From contig NC_063173.1 in assembly GCF_023159225.1 (NCBI RefSeq), forward strand, positions 7,726,852 through 7,790,851: 64,000 nucleotides of DNA, given 5' to 3'. The stretch is from Perognathus longimembris pacificus. Lineage: Eukaryota > Chordata > Mammalia > Rodentia > Heteromyidae. Under the pieces are notes generated by a model. That model saw only the letters and a list, made by a program, of their open reading frames with translations, was not told the DNA's origin and ran no database searches. Made by a program: the position numbers and the translations under genes. How positions within the stretch are numbered: the stretch's first letter is position 1; each line of letters opens with the position of its first letter. Below, one piece after another: positions 56,081 through 64,000 of the stretch.

Positions 56081-57369
56081 TTTTTTTTTATTTTTTTATT
56101 ATTAATTGAACATAAAATTTTTTTTACAAGGTGTTGTGCAAAGAGGGTGCAGTTACATAGTAGGGCAGTGTGTACATTTCTTGTGATATCTTACAACCTG
56201 TTTTTCCATCCCTTGTCTAGGTCAGGTAGACCCATATGCAATATACAATGTATCAAGCACATATACAGTGTTCACAGACTTGGTCTCTACTGTCTCTCCA
56301 TCTCCCTTTGTTAACAGTCATATATCAGGGAGATCATGCCCCTTTGTTTTCTGTGTTCTAGGCTTGTCTCACTCAACATTATTTGTTCGAGTTCTGACCA
56401 TTTCCCTGCGAATAACAGTATTTCACCATTCCTAATCGCTATGTAGTATTCCATTGTGTATAAGTACCATATTTTTTGGGTCCATTCGTCTGTGGAGGGG
56501 CATCTGGGTTGTTTCCATATTTTAGCTATTGTAAATTGTGCCGCGATAAACATGGAAGTACAAATGCCTTTTTGATATCTTGGATTTTGCTGTTTAGGAT
56601 AGATGCCTGGGAGTGGTATGGCTGGGTCATAGGGTAGGTCTATATTGAGCTTTTTGAGAAACCTCCATACTGTTCTCCAAAGTGGTTGTACTAATTTGCA
56701 CTCCCACCAACAATGGAGAAGGGTTCCTCTTTCCCCACAGCCCCTCCAGCATTTGTTGTTGCCTGAGTTCAGAGTATAGGCCATTCTAACTGGGGTGAGG
56801 TGGTATCTCAGGGTTGTTTTTATTTGCATTTCCTTTACTAGCAGGGATGTTGAGCATTTCCTCATGTGTTTCTTTGCCATTTTTATATCTTCTCTTGTGA
56901 AGTCTCTCTTTAGCTCTTTTGCCCATTTCCTAATAGGTTTATTGGGCTTGGAGGGGCTTAGTTTTTTGAGTTCTCTGTAGATGACAGATATCAGGCCTTT
57001 GTCTGTTGCTGTGCTGGTAAATATCCTTTCCCATATCGTTGGCTGTCTTTCTATTTTGGAGGCTATGACCTTAGCTGTGCAGAAACTTTTTAATTTGTAG
57101 TAGTCCCATTTGTTGAGTCTTTCCCCTATTTGTTGTGCCCCTGGGACTCTATTCAGGAAGTTCCTTCCTGTGCCTATAAGTTCTAGTGTCTTTCCTACTC
57201 TGTCCTTCAGTAGTTTCAAGGATTCAGGTCTGATGTTGAGGTCCTTGATCCATTTTGAGTCGATCTTGGTGCATGGTGATAGGCTTGGGTCTACTTTGAG
57301 TTTTCTGCATATGGCTGCCCAGTTCTCCCAGCACCAGTAGTTGAAGAGGCTATGTTTATTCCATTGTAT
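56081..57369 (-). mobile_element. young 5'-truncated L1 with ORF2 carboxy end still open
   Basis: An exact 16-bp duplication CTTGACATTAAATTTC flanks it at 56065-56080 and 57370-57385. On - the L1 reading frame runs without a stop for about 352 codons from the truncation point to TGA/TAA-type stop at 56311-56313. It includes the cysteine motif [18 protein letters not shown] and the downstream KIWKQPRCPSTDEW and IWYLYTMEYYIAIRNGE segments of ORF2. The enzyme domains (endonuclease, most of the reverse transcriptase) are absent, so it cannot encode activity. The 3' UTR is only about 230 bp and differs from that of the 35-38 kb pair, indicating another L1 lineage. An open frame plus an exact duplication imply recent insertion. 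Confidence 0.95.
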
Positions 57370-57385
57370 CTTGACATTAAATTTC

Positions 57386-57710
57386 AAAGGTCTTCAACAC
57401 TGGGATTGAAAATTTGATGACATTTCTTACCCAATGTTATCTTTAGGTATGTTGTGCTTCTTTCTTAAACTGCTTCGAAAGACAAGATAATACAGAGGAG
57501 AAAAGTCAGGCTAGAAATGACTGCACATGGCAGCCATTCTGAAGGCTGGCGTCATAGAAGGCCAAAGAAAACTAGACATTGGAATAAGAAGAAATCATCC
57601 ATGTAAAAAGAATTGTTAGATCATCCAGGTGATAATAAACCAATATGGGGCTATGATCAGAACTTCTGAAGATAGAAGTAATGGTAAGGTAAGTTATAAT
57701 AACATAAGTA
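57386..57710. other. unrecognised non-coding sequence
   Basis: Short spacer between two L1 insertions; no repeat or coding call. Confidence 0.4.
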
Positions 57711-57725
57711 AATAAAATTGCTTTT

Positions 57726-58009
57726 TTATATCTCATTTTTGTCAAGGTGATGTACAGAGGGCTTACAGTTACATACATAAGATAGTGAGTACATTATTTG
57801 TCAAACTTGTTACCTCCTCCCTCACGTTTCTCCCACCTTCTCCCCTCCCCTACTCCCCTTCCCCCCAAGTTGGACAGTGGTTTGTATTGTCTTGTAAGTA
57901 TTGCTGTCGTATTGATTCACCTTTTACCCTTTCTCTCACCATTTTGATGTTCCCCTTCCCTTCCCTAATTCAGGTAAATGTATATACAATATCCAGGGTA
58001 CCAAAACCA
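57726..58009 (-). mobile_element. 284-bp L1 3'-end insertion (antisense)
   Basis: T-rich start, AAGGTGATGTACAGAGGGC, TTACAGTTACATACATAAG, a CTCCCACCTTCTCCCCTCCCC tract and CCCTTCCCTAATTCAGG are L1 3' UTR. An exact 15-bp duplication AATAAAATTGCTTTT lies at 57711-57725 and 58010-58024. Contains no ORF2. Confidence 0.93.
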
Positions 58010-58024
58010 AATAAAATTGCTTTT

Positions 58025-58429
58025 CATAAATGACACCTGCCTTTAACCTTATGCTATGAAAAACATCCAATCATAAGAAAATCTCTCGCAAATCATAGGC
58101 TTAATGAATATTTATTTTGGTTATGTTATTTCACCAACAGTAAAAATACACAATGGTTATAAGTCACTTATCAGATATATGACTATTTAAAATGAATATT
58201 TCAATAGCTGAATATCAGTGATCTTTCTGAATAGCTCAAAGGAACATTGAAACAAAACATATACAAGCCAGTGATCCATAAATTCAGTTTTGAGGACAGG
58301 CTAATAAATCTGTAAGTGCTTTCTGTCTGCCTTGCATAATTCTTTGTTAGCTATCTTAAGAGATAAGAGTTTAATCTCCACATTGCAGCCAAAGAAATAC
58401 CATAAAATATGTCAACATTTTCTCTTTTG
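58025..58429. other. unrecognised non-coding sequence
   Basis: AT-rich; no call. Confidence 0.4.
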
Positions 58430-58915
58430 CCTCAAATCCCCTCCAATGAATTCTCATTCAGAGAAAAGTCTAAATCCACAATAGAGCCATTCAGGCGCCA
58501 TATGATAAAGCTTCTCGCCACCTGCCTGGTCACATACAGGTACTACTGTGCTCCTGCTATAACATGTTTGTCCTATCGGTCTCATATCCTTAGAAGGGAT
58601 GCTCCTTACTCGGCATCTCTGTATAGGCTACCTCGACCCAGAAAAATACTGTCCCGAGAATTTAAAACCGATACCTCAACATTGCTCAGTCGGCATGAAT
58701 TGCGTCTTAGAGATGTCTTCCTTTACTTCTTAATAACACTGGCTAAATATCTACCATTGCTTTGTTTCATTGGTTACCACCTGGCATGTGCCATATTTGT
58801 TTCTCCCTCATCTTCTAACTCCTAAAAATTTAGTTCATTGTTGTATCTTTACACCCAGAAATGTGTCTTGTACATAATAACAGCTCAACAATTATTTGTT
58901 GAATGGTCAATAATA
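58430..58915 (+). repeat. L2 LINE 3' remnant
   Basis: TCATTCAGAGAAAAGTCTAAATCC...GATAAAGCTTCTCGCCACCTGCC, CTCCTGCTATAACATG, the final CCAGAAATGTGTCTTGTACATAATAAC and AGCTCAACAATTATTTGTTGAATGG are the L2 order. The 138-codon frame at 58409-58825 is therefore non-coding, although unusually long. Confidence 0.75.
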
Positions 58916-59144
58916 AAAGGTTAAATATGAGGAGATGATTGAAGGGGCTTGTTAAATCTGCTTTTATCTGAGTGGCTCTTTGCAAAAAGAAGACAAAGAT
59001 AGACAGAAAACAAGTTTCAAGGAGAAAAAAAAGTCACAAAAAGGAATGAGAATCAGAAGACAAAAAGAACATTTCTAGAACTTAGTTCTGAGAAAGCAAG
59101 GAAATATATATTGTAGATTATTTCCCACTTTAATCTCTTTTGTG

Positions 59145-59368
59145 TGCTGGTATTAGAGCCTGACCAGGACTTGGTGCTCTCACTTTATGTTTTAAATCAC
59201 TGCTGGCACTCTACCTCTTTAGCAGGCCTCCAGTTCCAGCATTTTTCTGGTTAATTGGGAAAAAAAAATTGACAGATTTGTCTGATAAAGTTGGCTTCAT
59301 ACCAAGATCCTCAGATCTCAGCCTTGTGAATAACTAAGATTGTAAGACTGAGCCATTAGCACCTAATT
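59145..59368 (-). repeat. B1-like/Geo-like composite SINE (antisense)
   Basis: GTGCTGGTATTAGAGCC...CTGCTGGCACTCTACC is the antisense right half, GGTTAATTGGG the linker, and GGCTTCATACCAAGATCCTCAGATCTCAGCC...ACTGAGCCATTAGCACC the B1-like head. Confidence 0.7.
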
Positions 59369-59814
59369 TAGGTTTTAATTTTTTAATACTTCTTAGTGAC
59401 TCCTTCCCCAGATTTTAATTCATGTGGGGTGGTTGGTTTTCCTTGTATCTTTATAAATGTACCTCAACAAATCTAGTAATATTTTTTGTTTATATTTTTA
59501 TTGATAGTCATTTTCATATTTTATGGCTTTCTTACTGACAAATGTATACTTAGCTTTTTATCTTATAAATAGCATATAGGTGTATTAACTTGTTTTGTAA
59601 TCTGAAAATTTGCCTTTCTATTGGAGTATTTTTAGATCTTTCATATTTAGTGCAATTATTTATTAGAATTTGAGAATGTTGGCCATTTTACTATACTACT
59701 TTTATATATTTGAGTCATTATTCCCCTATGCATATTGAAATTTTCTCTACCCACATGGAAACTTAAATCAGTGAACTTATATTTGCCTTTTTCTGTCTTC
59801 TGGTCTCTTTCTCT
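59369..59814. other. unrecognised non-coding sequence
   Basis: TTTATTGATAGTCATTTTC... is AT-rich and may hold old L1 sequence; I cannot place it. Confidence 0.35.
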
Positions 59815-59882
59815 CAATAGATAGATTAGATAGATGGATGGATGGATGGATGGATGATATATATATGTGTGTGTGTGTATGT
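59815..59882. repeat. (GATG)n and (GT)n microsatellite
   Basis: GATAGATT...GATGGATGGATGGATGGATG then ATATATATGTGTGTGTGTGT. Confidence 0.9.
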
Positions 59883-59952
59883 ATGAAGCACACATTACTA
59901 TTATCACCTTAAAGAACCAATTGTCTTTACAAATAACTAAGAAATCAGCTAA

Positions 59953-60212
59953 AAGCTGAGTACTGATGGTTCATTTCAGCAATCCTAGCTACTTGAGAGG
60001 TTGAGTGAGATTATGACAATCATGGTTCCAGGCTACCCTGGGCAATAATGTTCCTCAGACCACTTATGCAAAGAAGTTTTCCACAGTGGCAAACACCTGT
60101 CACTTCAGCTACAATAGACTGTGTAAAATAAGTTGATCACTGTCCAGGTGCATGCACCCAAGTCCAGACCTGTCTAACGAATACAAGATCCTGAGTGAGT
60201 TCAAGCCCCAAT
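59953..60212 (+). repeat. tandem B1-like SINE monomers ending in a purine microsatellite
   Basis: GAGTACTGATGGTTCATTTCAGCAATCCTAGCTACTTGAGAGG is one B1-like head. CAGTGGCAAACACCTGTCACTTCAGCTAC begins a second. GAGTTCAAGCCCCAATACTGCAG is the tRNA-like end, after which the tail is an expanded GGAA array. Confidence 0.6.
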
Positions 60213-60217
60213 ACTGC

Positions 60218-60564
60218 AGAAAGAAAAAGGAGAGGAGAGGAAGGGAGATGAAAAGGAAGAGGAAAAAAGGAGAGGAAAAGGGAAAAGAAAGGGAGAGGAA
60301 AAAGGAAAGGAAATGGGAAGGAGAGAGGAGGGGGAGGGAGAAGAGGAAGGAAGGAAGGAAGGAAAGAAGGAAGGAAGGAAGGAAGGAAGGAAGGAAGGAA
60401 GGAAGGAAGGAAGGAAGGAAGGAAGGAAGGGAGGGAGGGAGGGAGGGAGGGAGGGAGAGAGGGAGGAAGGAAGGAAGGAAGGAAGGAAGGAAGGAAGGAA
60501 GGAAGGAAGGAAGGAAGGAAGGAAGGAAGGAAGGAAGGAAGAGAGGAAAGAAAAGAAAAAGAAA
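60218..60564. repeat. (GGAA/GGGA)n polypurine tract
   Basis: Nearly pure purine on +, with T only at 60249 and 60314, giving 250 uninterrupted purines from 60315 to 60564. GGAA arrays flank a GGGA core (60430-60465). Lys-Glu-Gly-Arg frames on + and a Phe-Leu-Pro-Ser frame on - are translations of the repeat. Confidence 0.97.
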
Positions 60565-60798
60565 TGAGAGAAAGTGGTTTTGTGGGTTTTTTTCTTTTTA
60601 TGATTTTATCACTCAACTAGATTTGAGTTCCAGCCCTATATCATTTCCTTTAATTTTGAAAAACTTCCCTTTAGTGTATTCTAGCATACATATGCAGGTG
60701 TTGAATTCTCATCATTTGTTTATTTGACTATGTCTTCATTTATCATTATCATGTTTAAAAAACATTATACAGGATATAAAATTCCAGACTGACTTTCT

Positions 60799-60848
60799 AT
60801 TTCTTTTCTTTTTTTATTGTCAATATGCTGTACAGAGGGCTTACAGTT
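60799..60848 (-). mobile_element. 50-bp L1 3'-end stub (antisense)
   Basis: A T-rich start (TTCTTTTCTTTTTTTATTGTC) and then ATATGCTGTACAGAGGGCTTACAG, the last bases of the L1 3' UTR, between exact 11-bp repeats ACTGACTTTCT at 60788-60798 and 60849-60859. Confidence 0.85.
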
Positions 60849-61029
60849 ACTGACTTTCTTTTTAAGAATCATGTTCTTTTACATGAGAAATCAGTGACAG
60901 TCAATATTATTACAATTTTTAATGAGACTTTTCATCTGGCCAGTTGTAAAATTTCTCTTTGCGTTTAGTTTTCACCAGTTTGACCATGGACATATGTATA
61001 TTTCTTAAGCTGCTTAGATATGTGATGGT

Positions 61030-61379
61030 ACAGTTTGAAACTTTACATCTTTACAAAATTCATGTTGAAACTTAATATCTAATACAGTAGTATTAAGAGG
61101 CGACTGGATCATTCATGAAGACTCTACCATCATGAATAATATTACTGCCTTTGGAAAAGGGTTTAAAGGATCAAGTAGTTCCTTTTTGCCTTTTTACTTT
61201 CCTTCAGCCATGTGAGGATTCAGCAAGAAAGTGTCATTTGGGAAGCAAAGAGTAAGTCCTTACTACACACCAAGTTATCTTGATCCTATGCTTCCTAGCT
61301 TCTAGAACTATGACAAATAAATTTACAAATTACTCAGTCTACATTATTTTGTTATAGAAGCAAAAATGAACTAAGAGAT
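61030..61379 (+). mobile_element. MaLR LTR (MST/MLT-like)
   Basis: ACAAAATTCATGTTGAAACTTAATATC, AGTATTAAGAGGCGACTGGATC, TTCAGCCATGTGAGGATTCAGCAAGAAAG, CTAGAACTATGACAAATAAATTTAC and a closing AATGAACTAAGAGA give the classic order, including the polyadenylation signal. Diverged solo LTR. Confidence 0.8.
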
Positions 61380-61849
61380 ATGGACAAATAGGATTATGAC
61401 AATTTGTAAACTTATTAACCATTATTTCATCAAAAATTGCCTAACCTGTTGGATCTGCAATTACATATGTATTCAACTATTTGCGGATGTGCTACAAAGT
61501 CACTGGGGCCTTTTTTTGTTTGCACTGGGCCAATTTCTAAGATAGTTTCCTTTGCATTGATTTGAAATTCACAGATATTTCTTCCTATAACACTTTCTGC
61601 TGTTCAGCATGTGGTCAGCTTTGTTCATGCAAAATGTTAAATTTCTAAATCTAGAACATCTATTTAATTATATTTTTTAGTAGAGTTTTCTTTCTTGGCT
61701 TGGATTTCCCAACATCTGTTCAATGATTAAATCCATCTTTTATATTATTAGATATATTTATAATAGCATTTAACAACCTTGTTTACTCAGTCTAGTATAT
61801 TTCTATTAATTATTTTTCCCCTGGTTTTTAAAGATTTGTTGACTGTTCT

Positions 61850-62440
61850 CATTAGAATCTGGAACATCTCTTCAAAGCCTCATATGTGGAAGGCTTGTTT
61901 CCCAGCTTGTGGCACAATTGGGAGGAAAGTATGTGAACTGAAGCCAAGTTGAAAGAAGTAGGTAATATTGACTGTTACCTTAGGAGGAATATTGAAAACC
62001 TGGTCATTTCCCTCCTCTCCTCTCTTTTCTTCTAACTCTCTTCTACTGTTCTTCCTCTTTCTTCTCTTTCTCTGATTGTTCTTTCTTTTTATCTTTCTCC
62101 TCTCCTTCTCTCTCGCTGACTCTTCTCTCTCCTCTTCTCTCTCCTTTCTTTCCTTCTCCTCCTTCTTCCTCTCTCTCCTTCTTCTTGTTCTTCTCCCTCT
62201 CTCCTCTCCTCTCCCTTCCCTCTTTTCCCCCGTCTCTGTCTTTCTTTCTCAGCTACCATTAGATGAACAGCTTTCTTGTAACCATACCCTTGTGCTATGA
62301 GGTACTACTTGACCAAATGCCTAGAAACAGAAAGCCAAATATAGACTGATAGCTCTGAAACTGGGAACCTAAGTAAACCCCTCCTTCTTTAAGGTGACTT
62401 TCTCAGGTATTTTCTAACAGTGAAATGCAGCAATACAGTG
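61850..62440 (+). mobile_element. LTR-like repeat with an expanded pyrimidine tract
   Basis: CTCATATGTGGAAGGCTTGTTTCCCAGCTTGTGGCACAATTGGGAGG opens a layout like that at 48545. It ends with AGCTCTGAAACTGGGAACCTAAGTAAACCCCTCCTTC and CTCAGGTATTTTCTAACAG. Between them lies a CT-rich expansion. Confidence 0.6.
62005..62255. repeat. polypyrimidine (CTT/TCC)n low-complexity tract
   Basis: C/T-dominated strand with irregular TCTCCT/CTTCTT units, inside the LTR-like repeat. The 74-codon Leu/Ser/Phe frame across it is an artefact. Confidence 0.9.
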
Positions 62441-64000
62441 ATTTTTAAAGGTCATAATTATAGATGATACATTGTTTACAGCAGATTTCCAAAAGACTGA
62501 TGAGGTTTCTTCTGGCAGGCATCTAATTTATTGACAGATTAACTTTATCTTATCAAAGCTTCTGTAAAGGTTTTGCTAAGGGGTATGTAATATAGTCATA
62601 ATCTAAGCCTAGAGTAGCCATATTCCTAAACTATAACCTTTTGGAATTCAGCCCAATAGTCAAGTTTTACAGCAAGGTCTCTGCTCCAGTTTATTGCAAC
62701 TCCATTGTCATCCAGAACTGTGCATGTAGTAGTAGTTCACAGTTAACTGATGGTCTCTTCCACAACTTATTGAATTTCATTCTTCATTCAGGCACTTAGT
62801 TACTTAACAAAGCTTGCTAGCTGGGTTCCTTCTCTGTGCAATTCACTAATCTCTAGCATTTCCCCCGCCCCAAGTTCCACCTACCTCAGCATCAATAAGC
62901 TCTATCCAGTTTCTCTTTCCTCTACCTGTTAAGACTTTTGCTGATGGCTAGACAAAAAGCTAGGATATCAAGAAACCTCACCTTGTATATGTTACCTATC
63001 TAAACGTCATAATCTTGTGTTTTCTATTCTCTGATGTCCCCAGATAGTTGCTTGTGACTTACAGCTAGTCATAGGGCGAAAAGAATAATGTCCATTGTTT
63101 TACTTTATGTGAATAACATAACATTTTTTAATAAGTTATATTTTTGTCAGTATTTTGGAGTTGAATAAATTCATTTTATTTTGTAGGAAACATAAAATAC
63201 CCGAAATAACCAATCTAGCTACTATCATTATGTTTTACTTCCTCCCACAAAAAGATTTGCTTTTACTTTTTAATTCAAATAAAGGTACTAATAAAGCTTT
63301 CCAAGAAACAAACCTGTGTTTTCATTCAAAGTGGATGAATGGATGGATGAATGGATGGACAAACAGACAGATATACAGATGGATGGCAATACCTTTATAG
63401 GAGCATTTCTATCATGGCCACCTAGACAAGCTAAGTATAAATATCTTCGATATTTCCTATTGATTCTTTCTTCATTCCGCTCATACAATAGCAATTTATT
63501 TTTTAAAATACTGAAAAGAAGGAAGTAACAAGGTCATTAAACAAAGTAACATAACTCTGATTCATTCTGAAGCATATCTGAATTCAGAACATATTGTGTG
63601 CTAAAATACACGAGCTTCATTACCTTCATTTTCAAAACAAAAATATATTTAAGGCATGGAAAGACAGAAAGCCTTACCACACGTTTATGAAGATAAAGCC
63701 TTATTAATGGTGCCCTATGCACATCAATATTTCCAAATGCATCTTTACTTGGCACCCAGTCTGTAGACGGATGAATGGTAAAAAGGAAATAATAGTTGAT
63801 AATCTTCATTCTATAAGCATAAATGTCTTTTTGTCTGTGAGGTATATTTAATTCTATAATAAATTTTAGAATATTTTACTGTCTTCCTTTCTTTTGATTG
63901 TAGTTTATCATTTTTTCTTTCCTCATAAAATATCATTTTTTTCCTGAGAATTCTCTGTGCTCTGACATGATATATAAGAGTTCTTGAGGCAATTTCCCAT
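62441..64000. other. unrecognised non-coding sequence with short (GGAT) runs
   Basis: AT-rich. GGATGAATGGATGGATGAATGG near 63332-63358 is a short tetranucleotide run. Frames of 70-90 codons at 63155-63809 lie on opposite strands over each other. No repeat family or exon identified. Confidence 0.4.

Noticed and set aside
58409..58825. 138-codon + frame
   Set aside because: It lies over L2 3'-end sequence, which is non-coding, and shows no domain or splice context.
60137..60727. 191- and 159-codon frames with Lys/Glu/Gly/Arg or Phe/Leu/Pro repeats
   Set aside because: They are translations of the GGAA/GGGA microsatellite in different frames and strands.

Overview
This window is mammalian nuclear DNA, AT-rich and packed with retrotransposons. 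I recognise no complete protein-coding gene, no tRNA or rRNA gene and nothing prokaryotic. The best taxonomic clue is the SINE content. Eight near-full-length copies have an ID-like (tRNA-Ala-derived) left half fused to a second tRNA-like right half, an architecture I know as IDL-Geo, described from kangaroo rats and relatives. Other SINEs join a B1/7SL-like left half to the same right half. With ancient mammalian repeats (MIR, L2, MER5, Tigger1, MaLR-like LTRs) this points to a geomyoid rodent (kangaroo rat, pocket mouse or pocket gopher); that is inference from repeats only.

Layout. 0-5.3 kb: a possible small + strand exon (265-318), two SINEs, a rearranged old L1 carrying a solo LTR, and on the - strand a possible gene 3' end (exon 5133-5228, terminal exon with poly(A) signal about 4180-5007). 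5.3-15.8 kb: SINEs, L1 and L2 remnants, a GC-richer unidentified patch at 7.1-7.7 kb and otherwise unrecognised sequence. 15.8-22 kb: a Tigger/MER2-like relic, MIRs, a GT/GA/CA microsatellite cluster, and two related blocks carrying RFX X-box-like palindromes. 22-28 kb: two old L1 remnants on opposite strands and a younger L1 split by a (TA)34 tract. 28-34 kb: mostly unrecognised sequence, microsatellites at SINE ends and a 108-codon orphan ORF. 34.4-38.3 kb: a Tigger1 remnant into which two L1s landed one after the other. 38-50 kb: L2, SINEs, L1 stubs and a roughly 200-bp block present twice about 3 kb apart. 51.2-51.7 kb: a clean solo ERV LTR with a 6-bp target duplication. 52-64 kb: L2 and MER5 relics, a young 5'-truncated L1 with its ORF2 carboxy end still open (56.1-57.4 kb), two L1 3' stubs, a 250-nt uninterrupted purine tract and MaLR-like LTRs.

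There is no operon-like or cooperating gene set here. The window is best read as intron or intergenic DNA whose history is written by L1 activity: L1 enzymes also mobilised the SINEs, and many target-site duplications (TSDs) remain exact enough to order events. I looked for an undescribed system and do not see convincing evidence of one. The strongest leads are small: the possible exons, the paired X-box blocks, the duplicated 46.4/49.3 kb block, and several unusual L1-mediated insertion scars. All identifications are by eye; boundaries of old repeats are approximate.
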